Shown: positions 51,131-60,453 of the stretch, in pieces
Numbering within the stretch: position 1 is the first letter of the stretch
Layout: every line of letters begins with the position of its first letter
Source of the DNA: Williamsia sp. 1135
Lineage (GTDB): Bacteria > Actinomycetota > Actinomycetes > Mycobacteriales > Mycobacteriaceae
Assembly (NCBI RefSeq): GCF_002095395.1
Contig: NZ_MJEI01000082.1
Location: forward strand, 16,545 to 80,544
Direction: 5' to 3'
Length of the DNA stretch: 64,000 nt
Translations under genes and position numbers: made by a program
Notes under the pieces: generated by a model
What the model was told of the DNA's origin: nothing
The model's input: the letters and a program-made list of their open reading frames with translations, nothing else
Databases searched by the model: none

Positions 51131-51789
51131 TCGGCCCACCGGCTGCGCCCATGATCGGCAGGTCGTCGCTGCGATCGATCGGCGGCGCCCGGCGATGGCG
51201 CAGAGCAGCACAGCGGGCGGCGCTGGCTGTGGTGATGGTCGCCGGGCTGGTGGGGTGCGGCACGGGCGATGACGCGGTACGCCAGGGCGATTCGTTCGAA
51301 TTTGTTTCCCCGGGAGGGCAGACGGCGATCTTCTACAACCCGCCGGCATCGCGTGGTCAGGTCGGTGAGCTCGCGGGCCCTAATCTGCTCGACGACAACG
51401 CCACGATCGCGTTGTCTGACTTCGCCGGGCGGGTGGTCGTGATCAACGTGTGGGGGTCCTGGTGCGGCCCATGCCGGGGTGAGGCCCCAGCATTGGAGCA
51501 GGTGTACGAGGCGACCAAGAACTCAGGAGTGTCGTTCCTGGGCATCGATTTTCGTGACCGCAAGCAATCGGGCCGCGATTTCGTCGCCGACCGCGGTGTG
51601 TCCTACCCCTCCATCTATGACTACGACGGCCGGACACTGGCACAGCTGACCACCCCGACCTCGGTCGTACCGACCACCGTCGTGCTCGACCGCAACCACC
51701 GCGCCGCTGCGGTGTTTCTGCGCGCGATCACTGCCGACGAACTTCAAACAACCGTGGCGCGCATCGCGGCCGAACCCACGCAGCAATAG
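51127..51789 (+). CDS. TlpA-like thioredoxin lipoprotein
   Basis: 220 residues. The signal peptide ends in the lipobox GLVGC (Cys44). The thioredoxin domain has VWGSWCGPCRGEAP (Cys113, Cys116) and the cis-Pro loop TSVVPTTVVLD. Such proteins reduce apocytochrome c or copper sites outside the membrane, fed by CcdA. The ATG overlaps the ctaG stop, so both are regulated by the same BlaI-type operator. Confidence 0.9.
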   Translation: MIGPPAAPMIGRSSLRSIGGARRWRRAAQRAALAVVMVAGLVGCGTGDDAVRQGDSFEFVSPGGQTAIFYNPPASRGQVGELAGPNLLDDNATIALSDFAGRVVVINVWGSWCGPCRGEAPALEQVYEATKNSGVSFLGIDFRDRKQSGRDFVADRGVSYPSIYDYDGRTLAQLTTPTSVVPTTVVLDRNHRAAAVFLRAITADELQTTVARIAAEPTQQ

Positions 51790-51872
51790 CCCGCAGCGCC
51801 AGCACCATTGGGCCACCCCACCGCGGGACCGGCACCGGCACTTGTTCTCCAGCTATCAGAAAGGCCCCCCAC

Positions 51873-52178
51873 ATGAGCGGAACCGACAGTGATGTCAACA
51901 AGGACTGGAACAACCCGCGCGCGGTACGTGCCGGCGCCCTCTACCTCGGCGGATTCGTCCTGGTCGGTATCGCCCTGCTAGTGGCCTACCGCCAAACCGA
52001 CTCCCGGTTCTGGGGGTTCTGCGCCCCAGCGGTCTTCATGATCGGCGGGCTCGGCGCGTTCGCGCAAACCTACCGAGCCTGGCAGCGCGGCGGCCTGTGG
52101 CCACTATGGCAGGGCGTGGGCTGGTTTCTGCTCGTCATGATGCTCGCGACCCTGGGGCTACCGGTCCGCGACCTGTGA
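51873..52178 (+). CDS. Small three-helix membrane protein
   Basis: A 101-residue protein with a charged start and three membrane helices (about residues 20-40, 48-66 and 76-96). It lies downstream of the TlpA-like gene in the same direction and may be part of the oxidase-assembly transcript. No family recognised. The number of helices would allow an oxidase accessory or subunit IV-like role, but this is a guess. Confidence 0.65.
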   Translation: MSGTDSDVNKDWNNPRAVRAGALYLGGFVLVGIALLVAYRQTDSRFWGFCAPAVFMIGGLGAFAQTYRAWQRGGLWPLWQGVGWFLLVMMLATLGLPVRDL

Positions 52179-52188
52179 CACTGCCGCA

Positions 52189-52210
52189 AACTATCGCTGA
52201 CAGTACTATC
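52189..52210. promoter_or_regulatory. Weak BlaI-type operator
   Basis: AACTATCGCTGACAGTACTA is an imperfect version of the site, located directly before the small membrane-protein gene at 52216. Confidence 0.4.
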
Positions 52211-52215
52211 GGGGG

Positions 52216-52488
52216 GTGATGGACACTGCGACCAGTCGATTGATCCGCGATGTCGTGATACTCAATGGTGCTCGGTTGACCACCGTGGTTCTTACCGTCA
52301 TCGCAGTGTATTTCGGGGCCCGCGCCGTGGGCCTGGAGCTGTCAGTCCTGGTGGCCATGGTGTGCGGAGTCGTTGTCGCAGTGGCTGCTTCGGCAACATT
52401 TCTGCGTCCCCTGCGCCGGCGGGTCAACGATGGAATCGCCGCGGTGGACGCCCGGCGCACCGAGCGACGCGGCGCGGGGAACCCCTAG
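52216..52488 (+). CDS. Small membrane protein (DUF4229-like)
   Basis: A 90-residue protein with two membrane helices (about residues 20-38 and 42-62) followed by a basic cytoplasmic tail with LRPLRRRVNDGIAAVDARR. This layout resembles DUF4229 proteins of actinobacteria, though the match is weak. It follows a weak BlaI-type site and may be expressed with the copper/oxidase regulon. Confidence 0.5.
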   Translation: MMDTATSRLIRDVVILNGARLTTVVLTVIAVYFGARAVGLELSVLVAMVCGVVVAVAASATFLRPLRRRVNDGIAAVDARRTERRGAGNP

Positions 52489-52506
52489 CGCGTTGCGATC
52501 ACGGTG

Positions 52507-53436
52507 TCACCACGAAAGGTCGTGGCACCGCGACCCTGACGCCGGTTCCACCTGCACCGTGGCATGTTTGAGATGATGGGTGTCGGTGAGCATCTGCTGG
52601 GCGGCCGTCATCACTGCGCCGTGATCAGCGCCCGGGCCCGCCACGACATGGGCCGAGGCCACCTCCATGCCCGAGGTCAGGGTCCACACGTGCAGATCGT
52701 GCACCTGCACCACCCCCTCCAGACGCGTCAGGTCCTTCAGTACCTCGTCGACATCAATGCCCGAAGGTGCGTGCTGGAACAGGATGCGCAGTGCCCCCCG
52801 GGCCAGGGAGTAGGCCCGCGGCAACACAAACAGACCGATGCCGACGCCGATCAGCGGATCGGCGTACCGCCACCCGAACAACAGGGTAACTAGGCCGCTG
52901 ACCAGCACTCCCACCGAACCGATCATGTCGGCCATCACCTCGAGATAGGCACCCCGAAGATTAATGCTCTCCTTCGCGCCGGACTGCAACAAACCAAACG
53001 CGATGATGTTCATCGCCAGACCGACCAGGGCCACCAGCACGACGGGCAGGCCGGGAACCTCAGGCGGATCGGCCAGACGCTGGGATGCTTCGTACAGAAT
53101 CCAGCCGGCGGCGCCGAACAGCAATGCTGCATTGAACAGAGCGGCAAACACTTCAGCCCGGTAAAGGCCGAAGGTCTGATCAGTGCGGGTGGTGCCGCGC
53201 CGGGCCACCAACACCGCCATCAACGCCAAGAACACACCCAGCACATCGGTGAAAACATGAGCCGAATCGGACAACAGTGCCAGCGACGAGGTGGCAAACC
53301 CGACGATGAGCTGGGTGACCAGCGTGATCAGCCCCAGCCCCAACGCCATCCATAGCCGCCGCACATGGCGCCCCGAGGCGCTCGCGGCCTGCCCCGGGGG
53401 GATCGCAGCATGATTGTGGTTGTGGCCTTGCCCCAT
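52507..53436 (-). CDS. Cation diffusion facilitator (CzcD-like)
   Basis: 309 residues from the ATG at 53436. The N-terminus is His-rich (MGQGHNHNHAA). Six membrane helices follow, with the metal site LLSDSAHVFTDVLG (Asp, His, Asp) in TM2 and AYLEVMADMIGS in TM5. The C-terminal cytoplasmic domain has VHDLHVWTLTSGMEVASAHV. It would export Zn, Cd or related divalent ions. A BlaI-type dyad lies about 80 bases upstream, so this transporter appears to be part of the regulon. Confidence 0.92.
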   Translation of the reverse strand: MGQGHNHNHAAIPPGQAASASGRHVRRLWMALGLGLITLVTQLIVGFATSSLALLSDSAHVFTDVLGVFLALMAVLVARRGTTRTDQTFGLYRAEVFAALFNAALLFGAAGWILYEASQRLADPPEVPGLPVVLVALVGLAMNIIAFGLLQSGAKESINLRGAYLEVMADMIGSVGVLVSGLVTLLFGWRYADPLIGVGIGLFVLPRAYSLARGALRILFQHAPSGIDVDEVLKDLTRLEGVVQVHDLHVWTLTSGMEVASAHVVAGPGADHGAVMTAAQQMLTDTHHLKHATVQVEPASGSRCHDLSW

Positions 53437-53511
53437 AGTGTTCCTCCACCTTCCAGATACATAGTCACATGCGCATACATGCAAGTATTGAACAGGGCCG
53501 CCCGTTGTGCA

Positions 53512-53535
53512 AGCTACTATCTCAGATAGTAGTAA
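53512..53535. promoter_or_regulatory. BlaI-type operator before the CDF gene
   Basis: CTACTAT-CTCAG-ATAGTAG is a perfect 7-bp-arm dyad with flanking A/T. It lies upstream of the minus-strand CDF gene and about 62 bases from the next operator, which faces ctaD. Confidence 0.75.
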
Positions 53536-53596
53536 GTCTGCGAACGGTGGCAGCACGGGACGCTCACTGCAGCTGCACCCGCGGACTGGTGCATCT

Positions 53597-53619
53597 AACT
53601 ACTATGATGCATAGTAGTT
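53597..53619. promoter_or_regulatory. BlaI-type operator before ctaD
   Basis: AACTACTAT-GATGC-ATAGTAGTT has perfect 9-bp arms, the best site with the copC one. It lies 41 bases before the CtaD start. Confidence 0.8.
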
Positions 53620-53659
53620 AGATGACTGTGATCAGCCGCCAGGTGAGTGGGATGACGAA

Positions 53660-55429
53660 GTGAGCTTGCTGGACGAACCGGCGAAACTGGAACCGGCACG
53701 GCCGTTTCCGGCCCGGACCGGCCCCAAGGGGTCGTTCATCTATAAGATGATGACGACGACTGACCACAAGACTCTTGGCGTCATGTACCTGGTGTTGTGT
53801 TTCGCGTTTTTCCTCATCGGCGGTCTGATGGCGCTGCTGATCCGCGGGGAGCTGGCGGCGCCGGGGCTGCAGTTCTTGTCCACCGAGCAGTACAACCAGC
53901 TCTTCACCATGCATGGCACGGTGATGCTGTTGATGTACGCCACACCGATCGTCATCGGCTTCGCCAACGTGGTGCTGCCGTTGCAGATCGGCGCCCCCGA
54001 TGTGGCGTTCCCGCGGCTGAACGCGTTGAGCTTTTGGCTGTTTGTCTTCGGCTCGAGTGTGGCACTGGCCGGCTTCATGACCCCCGGCGGCGCCGCAGAC
54101 TTCGGCTGGACCGCCTACACCCCGCTGACCGACGCTATCCATTCGCCAGGCGCCGGCGCGGACATGTGGATCCTGGGCCTGGCGGTCTCAGGGCTGGGCA
54201 CCATTTTGGGTGCGGTCAACATGATTACCACCGTGGTGTGTTTGCGCGCACCCGGTATGACGATGTTCCGGATGCCGATCTTCACCTGGAACATTCTGGT
54301 CACCAGTGTCCTTATCCTGCTGGCGTTCCCGTTGTTGACCGCGGCGCTGATGGCCCTGGAGTTCGACCGACAGTTCGGCGGCAACATTTTCGACCCCGCC
54401 AACGGCGGCGCCATCTTGTGGCAGCACCTGTTCTGGTTCTTCGGTCACCCCGAGGTCTACATCATCGCCCTGCCGTTCTTCGGGATCGTCTCGGAAATCT
54501 TCCCGGTCTTCGCGCGCAAACCCATCTTCGGTTACACCGGCCTGATCTACGCCACGCTGGCGATCGCCGCCCTGTCGGTAGCGGTCTGGGCCCACCACAT
54601 GTACGCGACCGGCGCGGTCCTGCTGCCGTTCTTCTCGTTCATGACATTCCTGATCGCTGTGCCGACCGGGGTGAAGTTCTTCAACTGGATCGGCACGATG
54701 TGGAAAGGTCATATGACCTTCGAGACGCCGATGCTGTTTTCTATCGGCTTCCTCATCACGTTCCTTTTCGGTGGCCTGACCGGTGTCCTGCTCGCGAGCC
54801 CGCCCCTGGACTTCCAGCTGTCCGACAGCTACTTCGTCGTCGCGCACTTCCATTACGTGCTCTTCGGCACCATCGTGTTCGCCACCTACGCCGGCATCTA
54901 CTTTTGGTTCCCCAAAATCACCGGACGCATGCTCGACGAGAAACTCGGCAAAATCCACTTCTGGCTCACCTTCGTCGGGTTCCACACCACCTTCTTGGTC
55001 CAGCACTGGCTGGGCAACGAGGGCATGCCCCGGCGCTACGCCGACTACCTTGCCTCGGACGGCTTCACCACCCTCAACATGATCTCCACGGTCGGAGCGT
55101 TCATCCTCGGTGCCTCGACACTGCCGTTCCTGTGGAACGTCTTCAAGAGCTACCGCTATGGCGAAGTGGTCACCGTCGATGACCCGTGGGGTTTTGGCAA
55201 CTCCCTCGAATGGGCCACCAGCTGCCCGCCGCCGCGCCACAACTTCACCGAACTACCCAAAATCCGTTCCGAGCGGCCGGCATTCGAGCTGCACTACCCG
55301 CACATGGTGAACCGGATGCGCGAGGAAGCCCACATCGGGAAAGGCCACAACAGCAAAAAGGCCGAAGACACCCGCCGCGAACCGCTGACGGTCGGGACGC
55401 ACGAATCATCCACCGACCCCGACACATAA
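53660..55429 (+). CDS. ctaD: Cytochrome c oxidase subunit I (aa3-type)
   Basis: A 589-residue protein of normal length with 12 membrane helices. The low-spin heme ligand is His85 in FTMHGTVM, the CuB ligands and Tyr cross-link are in [11 protein letters not shown] and WAHHMY, and the heme a and a3 ligands are in [12 protein letters not shown]. All key residues are present, so it should be functional. Because actinobacteria have a chromosomal ctaD, this copy is probably a stress-inducible spare, controlled by the BlaI-type operator upstream. Subunits II and III are not encoded in the window. Confidence 0.95.
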   Translation: MSLLDEPAKLEPARPFPARTGPKGSFIYKMMTTTDHKTLGVMYLVLCFAFFLIGGLMALLIRGELAAPGLQFLSTEQYNQLFTMHGTVMLLMYATPIVIGFANVVLPLQIGAPDVAFPRLNALSFWLFVFGSSVALAGFMTPGGAADFGWTAYTPLTDAIHSPGAGADMWILGLAVSGLGTILGAVNMITTVVCLRAPGMTMFRMPIFTWNILVTSVLILLAFPLLTAALMALEFDRQFGGNIFDPANGGAILWQHLFWFFGHPEVYIIALPFFGIVSEIFPVFARKPIFGYTGLIYATLAIAALSVAVWAHHMYATGAVLLPFFSFMTFLIAVPTGVKFFNWIGTMWKGHMTFETPMLFSIGFLITFLFGGLTGVLLASPPLDFQLSDSYFVVAHFHYVLFGTIVFATYAGIYFWFPKITGRMLDEKLGKIHFWLTFVGFHTTFLVQHWLGNEGMPRRYADYLASDGFTTLNMISTVGAFILGASTLPFLWNVFKSYRYGEVVTVDDPWGFGNSLEWATSCPPPRHNFTELPKIRSERPAFELHYPHMVNRMREEAHIGKGHNSKKAEDTRREPLTVGTHESSTDPDT

Positions 55430-55433
55430 GCAG

Positions 55434-55930
55434 ATGCGCGACCGCAAATCCGCCCGACGTCTCTTTCTGATCGGCGTCGGCGGCGGCACCGCCGCCGCCC
55501 TCGCCCTCGAGCCGATCATGCGGCGCCAGCTCGCTGATCGCGACGTCGACCTGGGAATGTTGCAACTGCGACTGGCCTACAACACCGGCGTCGGATTCAG
55601 TGTCGGGCAGGACAACCGGTATGGCTTCTCATCGCCGTTACCGCCGTGCTGTCGCTGGCTCTGATCATCTACGGGTGGCGCACGGCGGCAACTGCACCGA
55701 CTATCTCGACCGCTGGTCTGGCGCTCATGGCCGGCGGCGCCAACGCCAATGTCATCGACCGCGCCCTCGATGGCCGCGTCACCGACTACTTCCACACCGG
55801 CTGGTGGCCCACCTTCAACCTCGCTGACACCTTTTTGACGGCCGGGGTGATGCTGGTCGTTGTCGGGACGGTGTGGCACGAGCGAAAGTCAGCATCGACG
55901 CAGACCACCTCCGCGGAGACCGGTCAGTGA
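55434..55930 (+). pseudogene. lspA: Signal peptidase II (lspA) split by a frameshift
   Basis: The first frame (55434-55664) encodes the N-terminal third, ending the family motif LAYNTGVGFSVGQDN. The next part (WLLIAVTAVLSLALIIYGW, then GGANANVIDRALDGRVTDYF and TFNLADTFLTAG with both catalytic Asp) lies in another frame up to 55930. A single base lost in the C run at about 55615-55617 explains this, since one extra C would read DNPVWLLIAV. It could be a real mutation or a sequencing error. It sits between ctaD and a thioredoxin gene. Confidence 0.85.
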
Positions 55931-56637
55931 ACCGGTGGGGTAGCGCTGCGAAGCAGCGCCGCACCGTGTCTGCCTCCACCCGCTGGAGCGTGGCCGCGCT
56001 GGTGGTCGTGATGGCCCTGATCGTGGCCATCTGGCCACGCGAGAGCGCACCGGTCGGTCCTGCTCCCAGCAGCGGTGCCGGCGGCTCGGCGGCGCCTTTT
56101 CCCGGAGAGCAGGCCGATGTCCCCGCCCAGGACTTTGCAGCTGCTCGGCAGAAGGCCGCTTTGGCACCGTGCCCGGCGGCGGGCGCAGCGCCGGGTCCGA
56201 ACTCAGCACTGGCCGGTGTGAAGGCGGTGTGCCTGGCCGACGGCTCGACCGTCGACCTTGGCAGCGCCACGGCCGGCCGGCCGTGGGTGATCAACATCTG
56301 GGCCTATTGGTGCGGACCGTGCCGCCAGGAACTACCAATTTTCGCAGATTTCGCGCGCATCGCCGCAGGCCGCGTCGAGGTCCTTACTGTGCAGGGTAAA
56401 GAAGGCGCGCAGAACCCCTTCCTGTCGCTGAACCTGTTGATCGAGACCGGTGTCCGTCTACCCACCGTGGTCGACTCCGACGCCGCCATCGCCGCGGCGC
56501 TAGGAGTGCCGCGCGTCTATCCCACGACGGTCCTGGTCGGCGCCGACGGCTCTGTTGCCGCCGTCCTACCGCAGGTGTTCACCTCGACCGAGGAACTCAT
56601 TGAGGTAGTCAACAGCCGGCTAGGACTGGACGTGTGA
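55927..56637 (+). CDS. Membrane-anchored TlpA/ResA-like thioredoxin
   Basis: 236 residues from a GTG that overlaps the lspA stop. A basic start and one membrane helix (residues 19-36) precede an Ala/Pro-rich linker with extra cysteines (Cys82, Cys102) and a thioredoxin domain with NIWAYWCGPCRQELP (Cys129, Cys132) and cis-Pro loop RVYPTTVLVG. This is the usual ResA partner placed upstream of resB-ccsA. Here it is followed only by a damaged resB start. Confidence 0.88.
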   Translation: MNRWGSAAKQRRTVSASTRWSVAALVVVMALIVAIWPRESAPVGPAPSSGAGGSAAPFPGEQADVPAQDFAAARQKAALAPCPAAGAAPGPNSALAGVKAVCLADGSTVDLGSATAGRPWVINIWAYWCGPCRQELPIFADFARIAAGRVEVLTVQGKEGAQNPFLSLNLLIETGVRLPTVVDSDAAIAAALGVPRVYPTTVLVGADGSVAAVLPQVFTSTEELIEVVNSRLGLDV

Positions 56638-56888
56638 GTACCGCCGTGCCGTATCTGACCGAGCCGCCTGTGCCCCGGCATCTGGGTCCTCGCCGTATCT
56701 TGCGGTACGTGCTGTGGCTCGCCCGCAACCTTGTAGCAATCGTTGACGTCGATGCGCACCGCGTTGGCGTTACGTTTGTGCTGGCGATCGCCGCGGTGCC
56801 CGGAGCTCTGTTACCCCAGCGAGACCTCAACGCTCAGAAGACCACTCCGGCTTCTGGGGCTCTACCGGCGAGGACCCCGCGCGCATAA
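56634..56888 (+). pseudogene. resB: Truncated, frameshifted resB remnant
   Basis: 84 codons. The start (GPRRILRYVLWLARN) and the segment FVLAIAAVPGALLPQRDLNAQKT match the N-terminus of ResB cytochrome c biogenesis proteins. The conserved LTSMRTALAL expected between them is encoded in the +1 frame (near 56740-56768), so two compensating frameshifts are present. The remaining 400 or more residues of ResB and the following ccsA gene are missing. The gene is dead and overlaps the thioredoxin gene by four bases. Confidence 0.75.
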
Positions 56889-56964
56889 ATCACCGCGCGG
56901 TGAAAGGACTCTTGCTGCCGCGGGGCCGACAGTTGGCCCGGTACGTGAACTGCGGGTGAGGGTG

Positions 56965-59052
56965 TTAGGGCTCGGTGCTGGGGTCCGGGCAGTTGGTATT
57001 GGCGGTATCGGATCCTGTATCGCCGGCGGCTGGGGCATTGCGGCGTCCGGCATTCGCTGACGCGGACATCGTCGCCAGCATGGCGTTGTAGCTGGCCAAC
57101 GCTGAGTCGTCGTCGCGGTCTTCGCTGCGGTCGAATCGTGTGGCTTGGCGCTGATCTTGTCGGCTCCATTGCACCAGCAGTGCCAGCATCACCAGCACGA
57201 GGGGGATCTCACCGGCCGCCCAGGCGATGCCGCCGCCGAGTCGTTGATCGCTGAGCAGGTCGGGGTTCCACGGCAGCCTGAGGCTGTTGTAGTAGTCGCG
57301 GGCGATGATGTTGTCGGTGCTCATCAATGCAACACCAAAGAACGCGTGGAACGGCAAGGAGCCGAACACCATCGCCAGTTTCGCCACCGGTGAGAGCGTG
57401 CGGGGCGCCGGGTCGATGCCAATGACGACCCAGTAGAAAAGGTAGCCGCTGACCATGAAATGCAGGTTCATCGCGAGGTGCGCCGCGTGATAGTCGGCCA
57501 GCAGCTCGAACACACCACCCAGGTAGAGCACGTAGTAGCTGCCGACGAAGAGCACCGACGCCACCAGCGGGTGGGTCATGAACTTGGAGAACGGACTGTG
57601 CAGGAGAGTCAGGATCCACTCTCGGGGGCCTGGGGGTGCGTTGCGCCCGGCAGGCGAGAGCGCCCGCAGCGCCAGGGTCACCGGGCCGCCGAGTACGAGC
57701 AGCACCGGCACCAGCATCGACAGGACCATGTGCGCGATCATGTGCATGCTGAACAGCGCGGGCGCGTACTTCCCCAGCCCTGACGAGGTGGCGAACAGCA
57801 GAGCCGCGCAGCCCAGCATCCAGGTGATCGTGCGTCCGATCGGCCACGCGTCCCCGCGGCGGCGGAGCCTGATCACGCCGCGCAGATACACGACGGCCAT
57901 GACGATCGCCAGGGTCCCGAACAGCAGGTCGAAGCGCCAGTCGGTGAGTAGAGCACCGAAGGTCGGTGCCTCGTCGATCCGGTAGCCGAGCACCAGTTCG
58001 GCGGCCGGCATGTCCGCGGGGTTGACGTTGGCGGGCGGTGGGGTGCGTGAGAGGCCGACGGCGATGCCGAAGGTCGCGGCGAACACGAGAAGTTCGGCGA
58101 AGGCGAATCTGACGAGCGGCTTACGCTCGTCGGCGGTCAGAGCCGGGATCGTCGTCCGGCGATGCCAGGCGCCGAATCCCCCGAGGACGATCAGGGCAGC
58201 GAGCTTTGCCAGGACGAGCTGCCCGTAGGTCTCGGTGAAGAGTTGGTCGATGTGCACGCGGACCAGCGCGTTGATGACACCGCTGGCTCCGACGACGATG
58301 AAGCACCAGAAGGCGACCCGCGAATATCGCCGGGCCGCGAGCGCGGTGAATTGGCCTCCTCCGCGTGCGTAGGCCAGCAGCGCGAAGAGGCCACCCATCC
58401 AGAGGCAGGCGCCGACGATGTGCAGGATCAGGCTGTTGGTGGCGACGTCGTGGCTTCCGCCGGTCGATGAATGTCCCGCGATGGCTATCGGCATGAGCAT
58501 CAACAAGGCCAAGGGCAAAGTGATGAGGGTCCACGTCCACCGCAATGCGATCCGGGCGACGATTGCGCAGATCAGCGCGAAGATAGCGGTCCACAACCAT
58601 GATTGGGCGGCAGCAACCTGGTCGAAGGCTGTGGTCATGCGGTCGATGGTCAGGGTCTCCGACAACGGGAAGCCGGACGCATCCGAGATGGTCAGCGGGA
58701 TCATGAGCAGGGCCGCGATCGCCCAGATCAGCGCGCCCACCGATGCGAAGCGGATTGCGCGGTACCCGCCGACGTCCAGAACCCCGTCTTGTTGCGGTGG
58801 GGCGAAGAATGCTGCGAACAGTGCCCCTCCGACGGCCACGACGGCACCGATTTCGCCGATCGTCTGCACGGTGGGCAGTCCGTAGCGTGTCAACAAACCT
58901 GGGTCTCCGACGCCTGCCAGATCCAGGGCTGTGCTCGCGGAGATGGCGGTGACAGCAATGGCGACGGCTGCCGCGACCCAGGCCAACACCCAGCCGATGC
59001 TCGCCGCGGCACTTCGGCGTATGTCGATCGAATCGGTGCTCGGCGTACTCAC
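56965..59052 (-). CDS. CopD-CtaG fusion: copper uptake and oxidase assembly protein
   Basis: A 695-residue protein. The N-terminal half (residues 1-340) has about nine helices with the CopD part (HIVGACLWMGGLFALLAYARGG). The C-terminal half has the seven-helix CtaG part (FSMHMIAHMVLSMLVPVLLVLGGPVTLALRAL and NLHFMVSGYLFYWVVIGIDPAPR). Such fusions are standard in actinobacteria and pass copper from outside to the oxidase. The C-terminal tail is polar. No good BlaI-type operator was noticed upstream. Confidence 0.92.
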   Translation of the reverse strand: MSTPSTDSIDIRRSAAASIGWVLAWVAAAVAIAVTAISASTALDLAGVGDPGLLTRYGLPTVQTIGEIGAVVAVGGALFAAFFAPPQQDGVLDVGGYRAIRFASVGALIWAIAALLMIPLTISDASGFPLSETLTIDRMTTAFDQVAAAQSWLWTAIFALICAIVARIALRWTWTLITLPLALLMLMPIAIAGHSSTGGSHDVATNSLILHIVGACLWMGGLFALLAYARGGGQFTALAARRYSRVAFWCFIVVGASGVINALVRVHIDQLFTETYGQLVLAKLAALIVLGGFGAWHRRTTIPALTADERKPLVRFAFAELLVFAATFGIAVGLSRTPPPANVNPADMPAAELVLGYRIDEAPTFGALLTDWRFDLLFGTLAIVMAVVYLRGVIRLRRRGDAWPIGRTITWMLGCAALLFATSSGLGKYAPALFSMHMIAHMVLSMLVPVLLVLGGPVTLALRALSPAGRNAPPGPREWILTLLHSPFSKFMTHPLVASVLFVGSYYVLYLGGVFELLADYHAAHLAMNLHFMVSGYLFYWVVIGIDPAPRTLSPVAKLAMVFGSLPFHAFFGVALMSTDNIIARDYYNSLRLPWNPDLLSDQRLGGGIAWAAGEIPLVLVMLALLVQWSRQDQRQATRFDRSEDRDDDSALASYNAMLATMSASANAGRRNAPAAGDTGSDTANTNCPDPSTEP

Positions 59053-59211
59053 CCTATGAGGGTATGCAGCACGGCTGACGCCGCCGGACCCGGCGTATCG
59101 CCTGACCTGATAGGCGGCGACATCCCCTATGCGACCCCGTTCTCCTCGACGAGGGTGCTGGCGGGCGCCGGGCAGCCGGGGGTAGCAGGGGATGTGCCAC
59201 CATTCGGCCGC

Positions 59212-60453
59212 TCAACCCGTAACAGTCAAGTAGATCAACGCCACATTGAGGGCGATGATCACTGCGGCGGTCAGCCATGCCAGCCCGGTCGTGACGCGGT
59301 GGTTGATGTCGGCACCCATCAGTGCACGGTCGCTGGTGAACCGGACCAGGGGGACGAGCGCGAACGGGATTCCGAACGAGAGCACCACTTGCGAGACGAT
59401 CAGTGCGCGGGTGGGATCGATACCCACTGCCAAAATCGCGATCGCCGGGATCAGGGTGACCAGTCGCCGGACGACGATCGGTATCCGTCGGCGCAGCAGA
59501 CCGTCCATGATCATCGCGCCCGCGTAGGCCCCGACCGAGGTCGATGCCAGACCTGACGCCAACAGCCCCAGCGCGAACAGCAGCGCGACCACCGGGCCCA
59601 GTGTCTGTCCGATGGCGTGGTGGGCGCCCTCGATGGTGTCGACGTCGTCGCGGCCCTGCAGCGTGGTTGCTGCCAGCAACAGCATCGACATGTTGACCGT
59701 GCCTGCGACCAGCATCGCCAGGCACACATCGACACGGGTGATCTTCAGCAACCGCTGACGGAACGGGCCGGGTTCGTTGCGGCCGTGTCGATCTCGAACC
59801 AACCCCGAATGTAGATACACCGCGTGTGGCATGACGGTGGCACCGAGCATGGCTGCGGCGAGCATCACGCTCTCGGCGCCCTCGAAGCGGGGGATCAGGC
59901 CGGCCGCGGCGGCGGCCGGGGACGGCGGCTCGACCACGACACTGGTCACAAACCCGATGGCGATGACCGCCAGCAAACCGATGATCACCCGTTCGAACGG
60001 GCGCTGCCCGCGCCGATCCTGAACCAGCAGCAGCCCCATCGACACCACACCGGTGATCACGCCACCCACCAGCAGCGGCAGATCGAACAATAGGTTCAAC
60101 GCGATGGCGCCGCCGACCACTTCGGCCAGGTCGGTGGCCATGGCCACCAACTCGGCCTGCACCCAGTACCCCAGCCGTGTCGTTCGTGAGGATCGTTCGC
60201 GCACCGCCTCCGGGAGCGACAAGCCCGTCACCACACCAAGTTTGGCCGACAAGTACTGCACCAGGCCCGCCATCACATTCGCGGCGACGATCACCCACAC
60301 CAGCAGGTACCCGAATTGGGCGCCGGCACTGACATTGGATGCGACATTGCCGGGATCGACGTAGGCGATCGCGGCGACAAACGCCGGCCCCAACAGCAAC
60401 GAACCCGAGCGAGCCCCCCGCAAACGCGACCGAGCCTCGTTTTCTACCGCCAT
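59212..60453 (-). CDS. mntH: Nramp-type divalent metal importer (MntH-like)
   Basis: 413 residues from the ATG at 60453, six bases after GGAAGG. Eleven membrane helices are expected, with the metal-binding motif DPGN (33-36) in TM1 and the TM6 motif MPHAVYLHS. It imports Mn2+ (or Fe2+) using protons. It is convergent with no close partner, and may counter copper or oxidative stress together with the neighbouring metal genes. Confidence 0.92.
   Translation of the reverse strand: MAVENEARSRLRGARSGSLLLGPAFVAAIAYVDPGNVASNVSAGAQFGYLLVWVIVAANVMAGLVQYLSAKLGVVTGLSLPEAVRERSSRTTRLGYWVQAELVAMATDLAEVVGGAIALNLLFDLPLLVGGVITGVVSMGLLLVQDRRGQRPFERVIIGLLAVIAIGFVTSVVVEPPSPAAAAAGLIPRFEGAESVMLAAAMLGATVMPHAVYLHSGLVRDRHGRNEPGPFRQRLLKITRVDVCLAMLVAGTVNMSMLLLAATTLQGRDDVDTIEGAHHAIGQTLGPVVALLFALGLLASGLASTSVGAYAGAMIMDGLLRRRIPIVVRRLVTLIPAIAILAVGIDPTRALIVSQVVLSFGIPFALVPLVRFTSDRALMGADINHRVTTGLAWLTAAVIIALNVALIYLTVTG

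Noticed and set aside
50071..51789. A 572-codon plus-strand frame that would fuse upstream sequence to the TlpA-like protein
   Set aside because: Its first 350 codons are Arg/Gly-rich and lie in a shadow frame of ctaG. Only the part from 51127 is a real thioredoxin protein.
54188..55240. A 350-codon minus-strand frame antisense to ctaD
   Set aside because: Glu/Asp/Arg-rich translation without a motif, fully inside the ctaD gene.
56965..59556. Several long plus-strand frames across the CopD-CtaG and MntH genes
   Set aside because: They are antisense shadows of well-recognised membrane proteins and have low-complexity translations.
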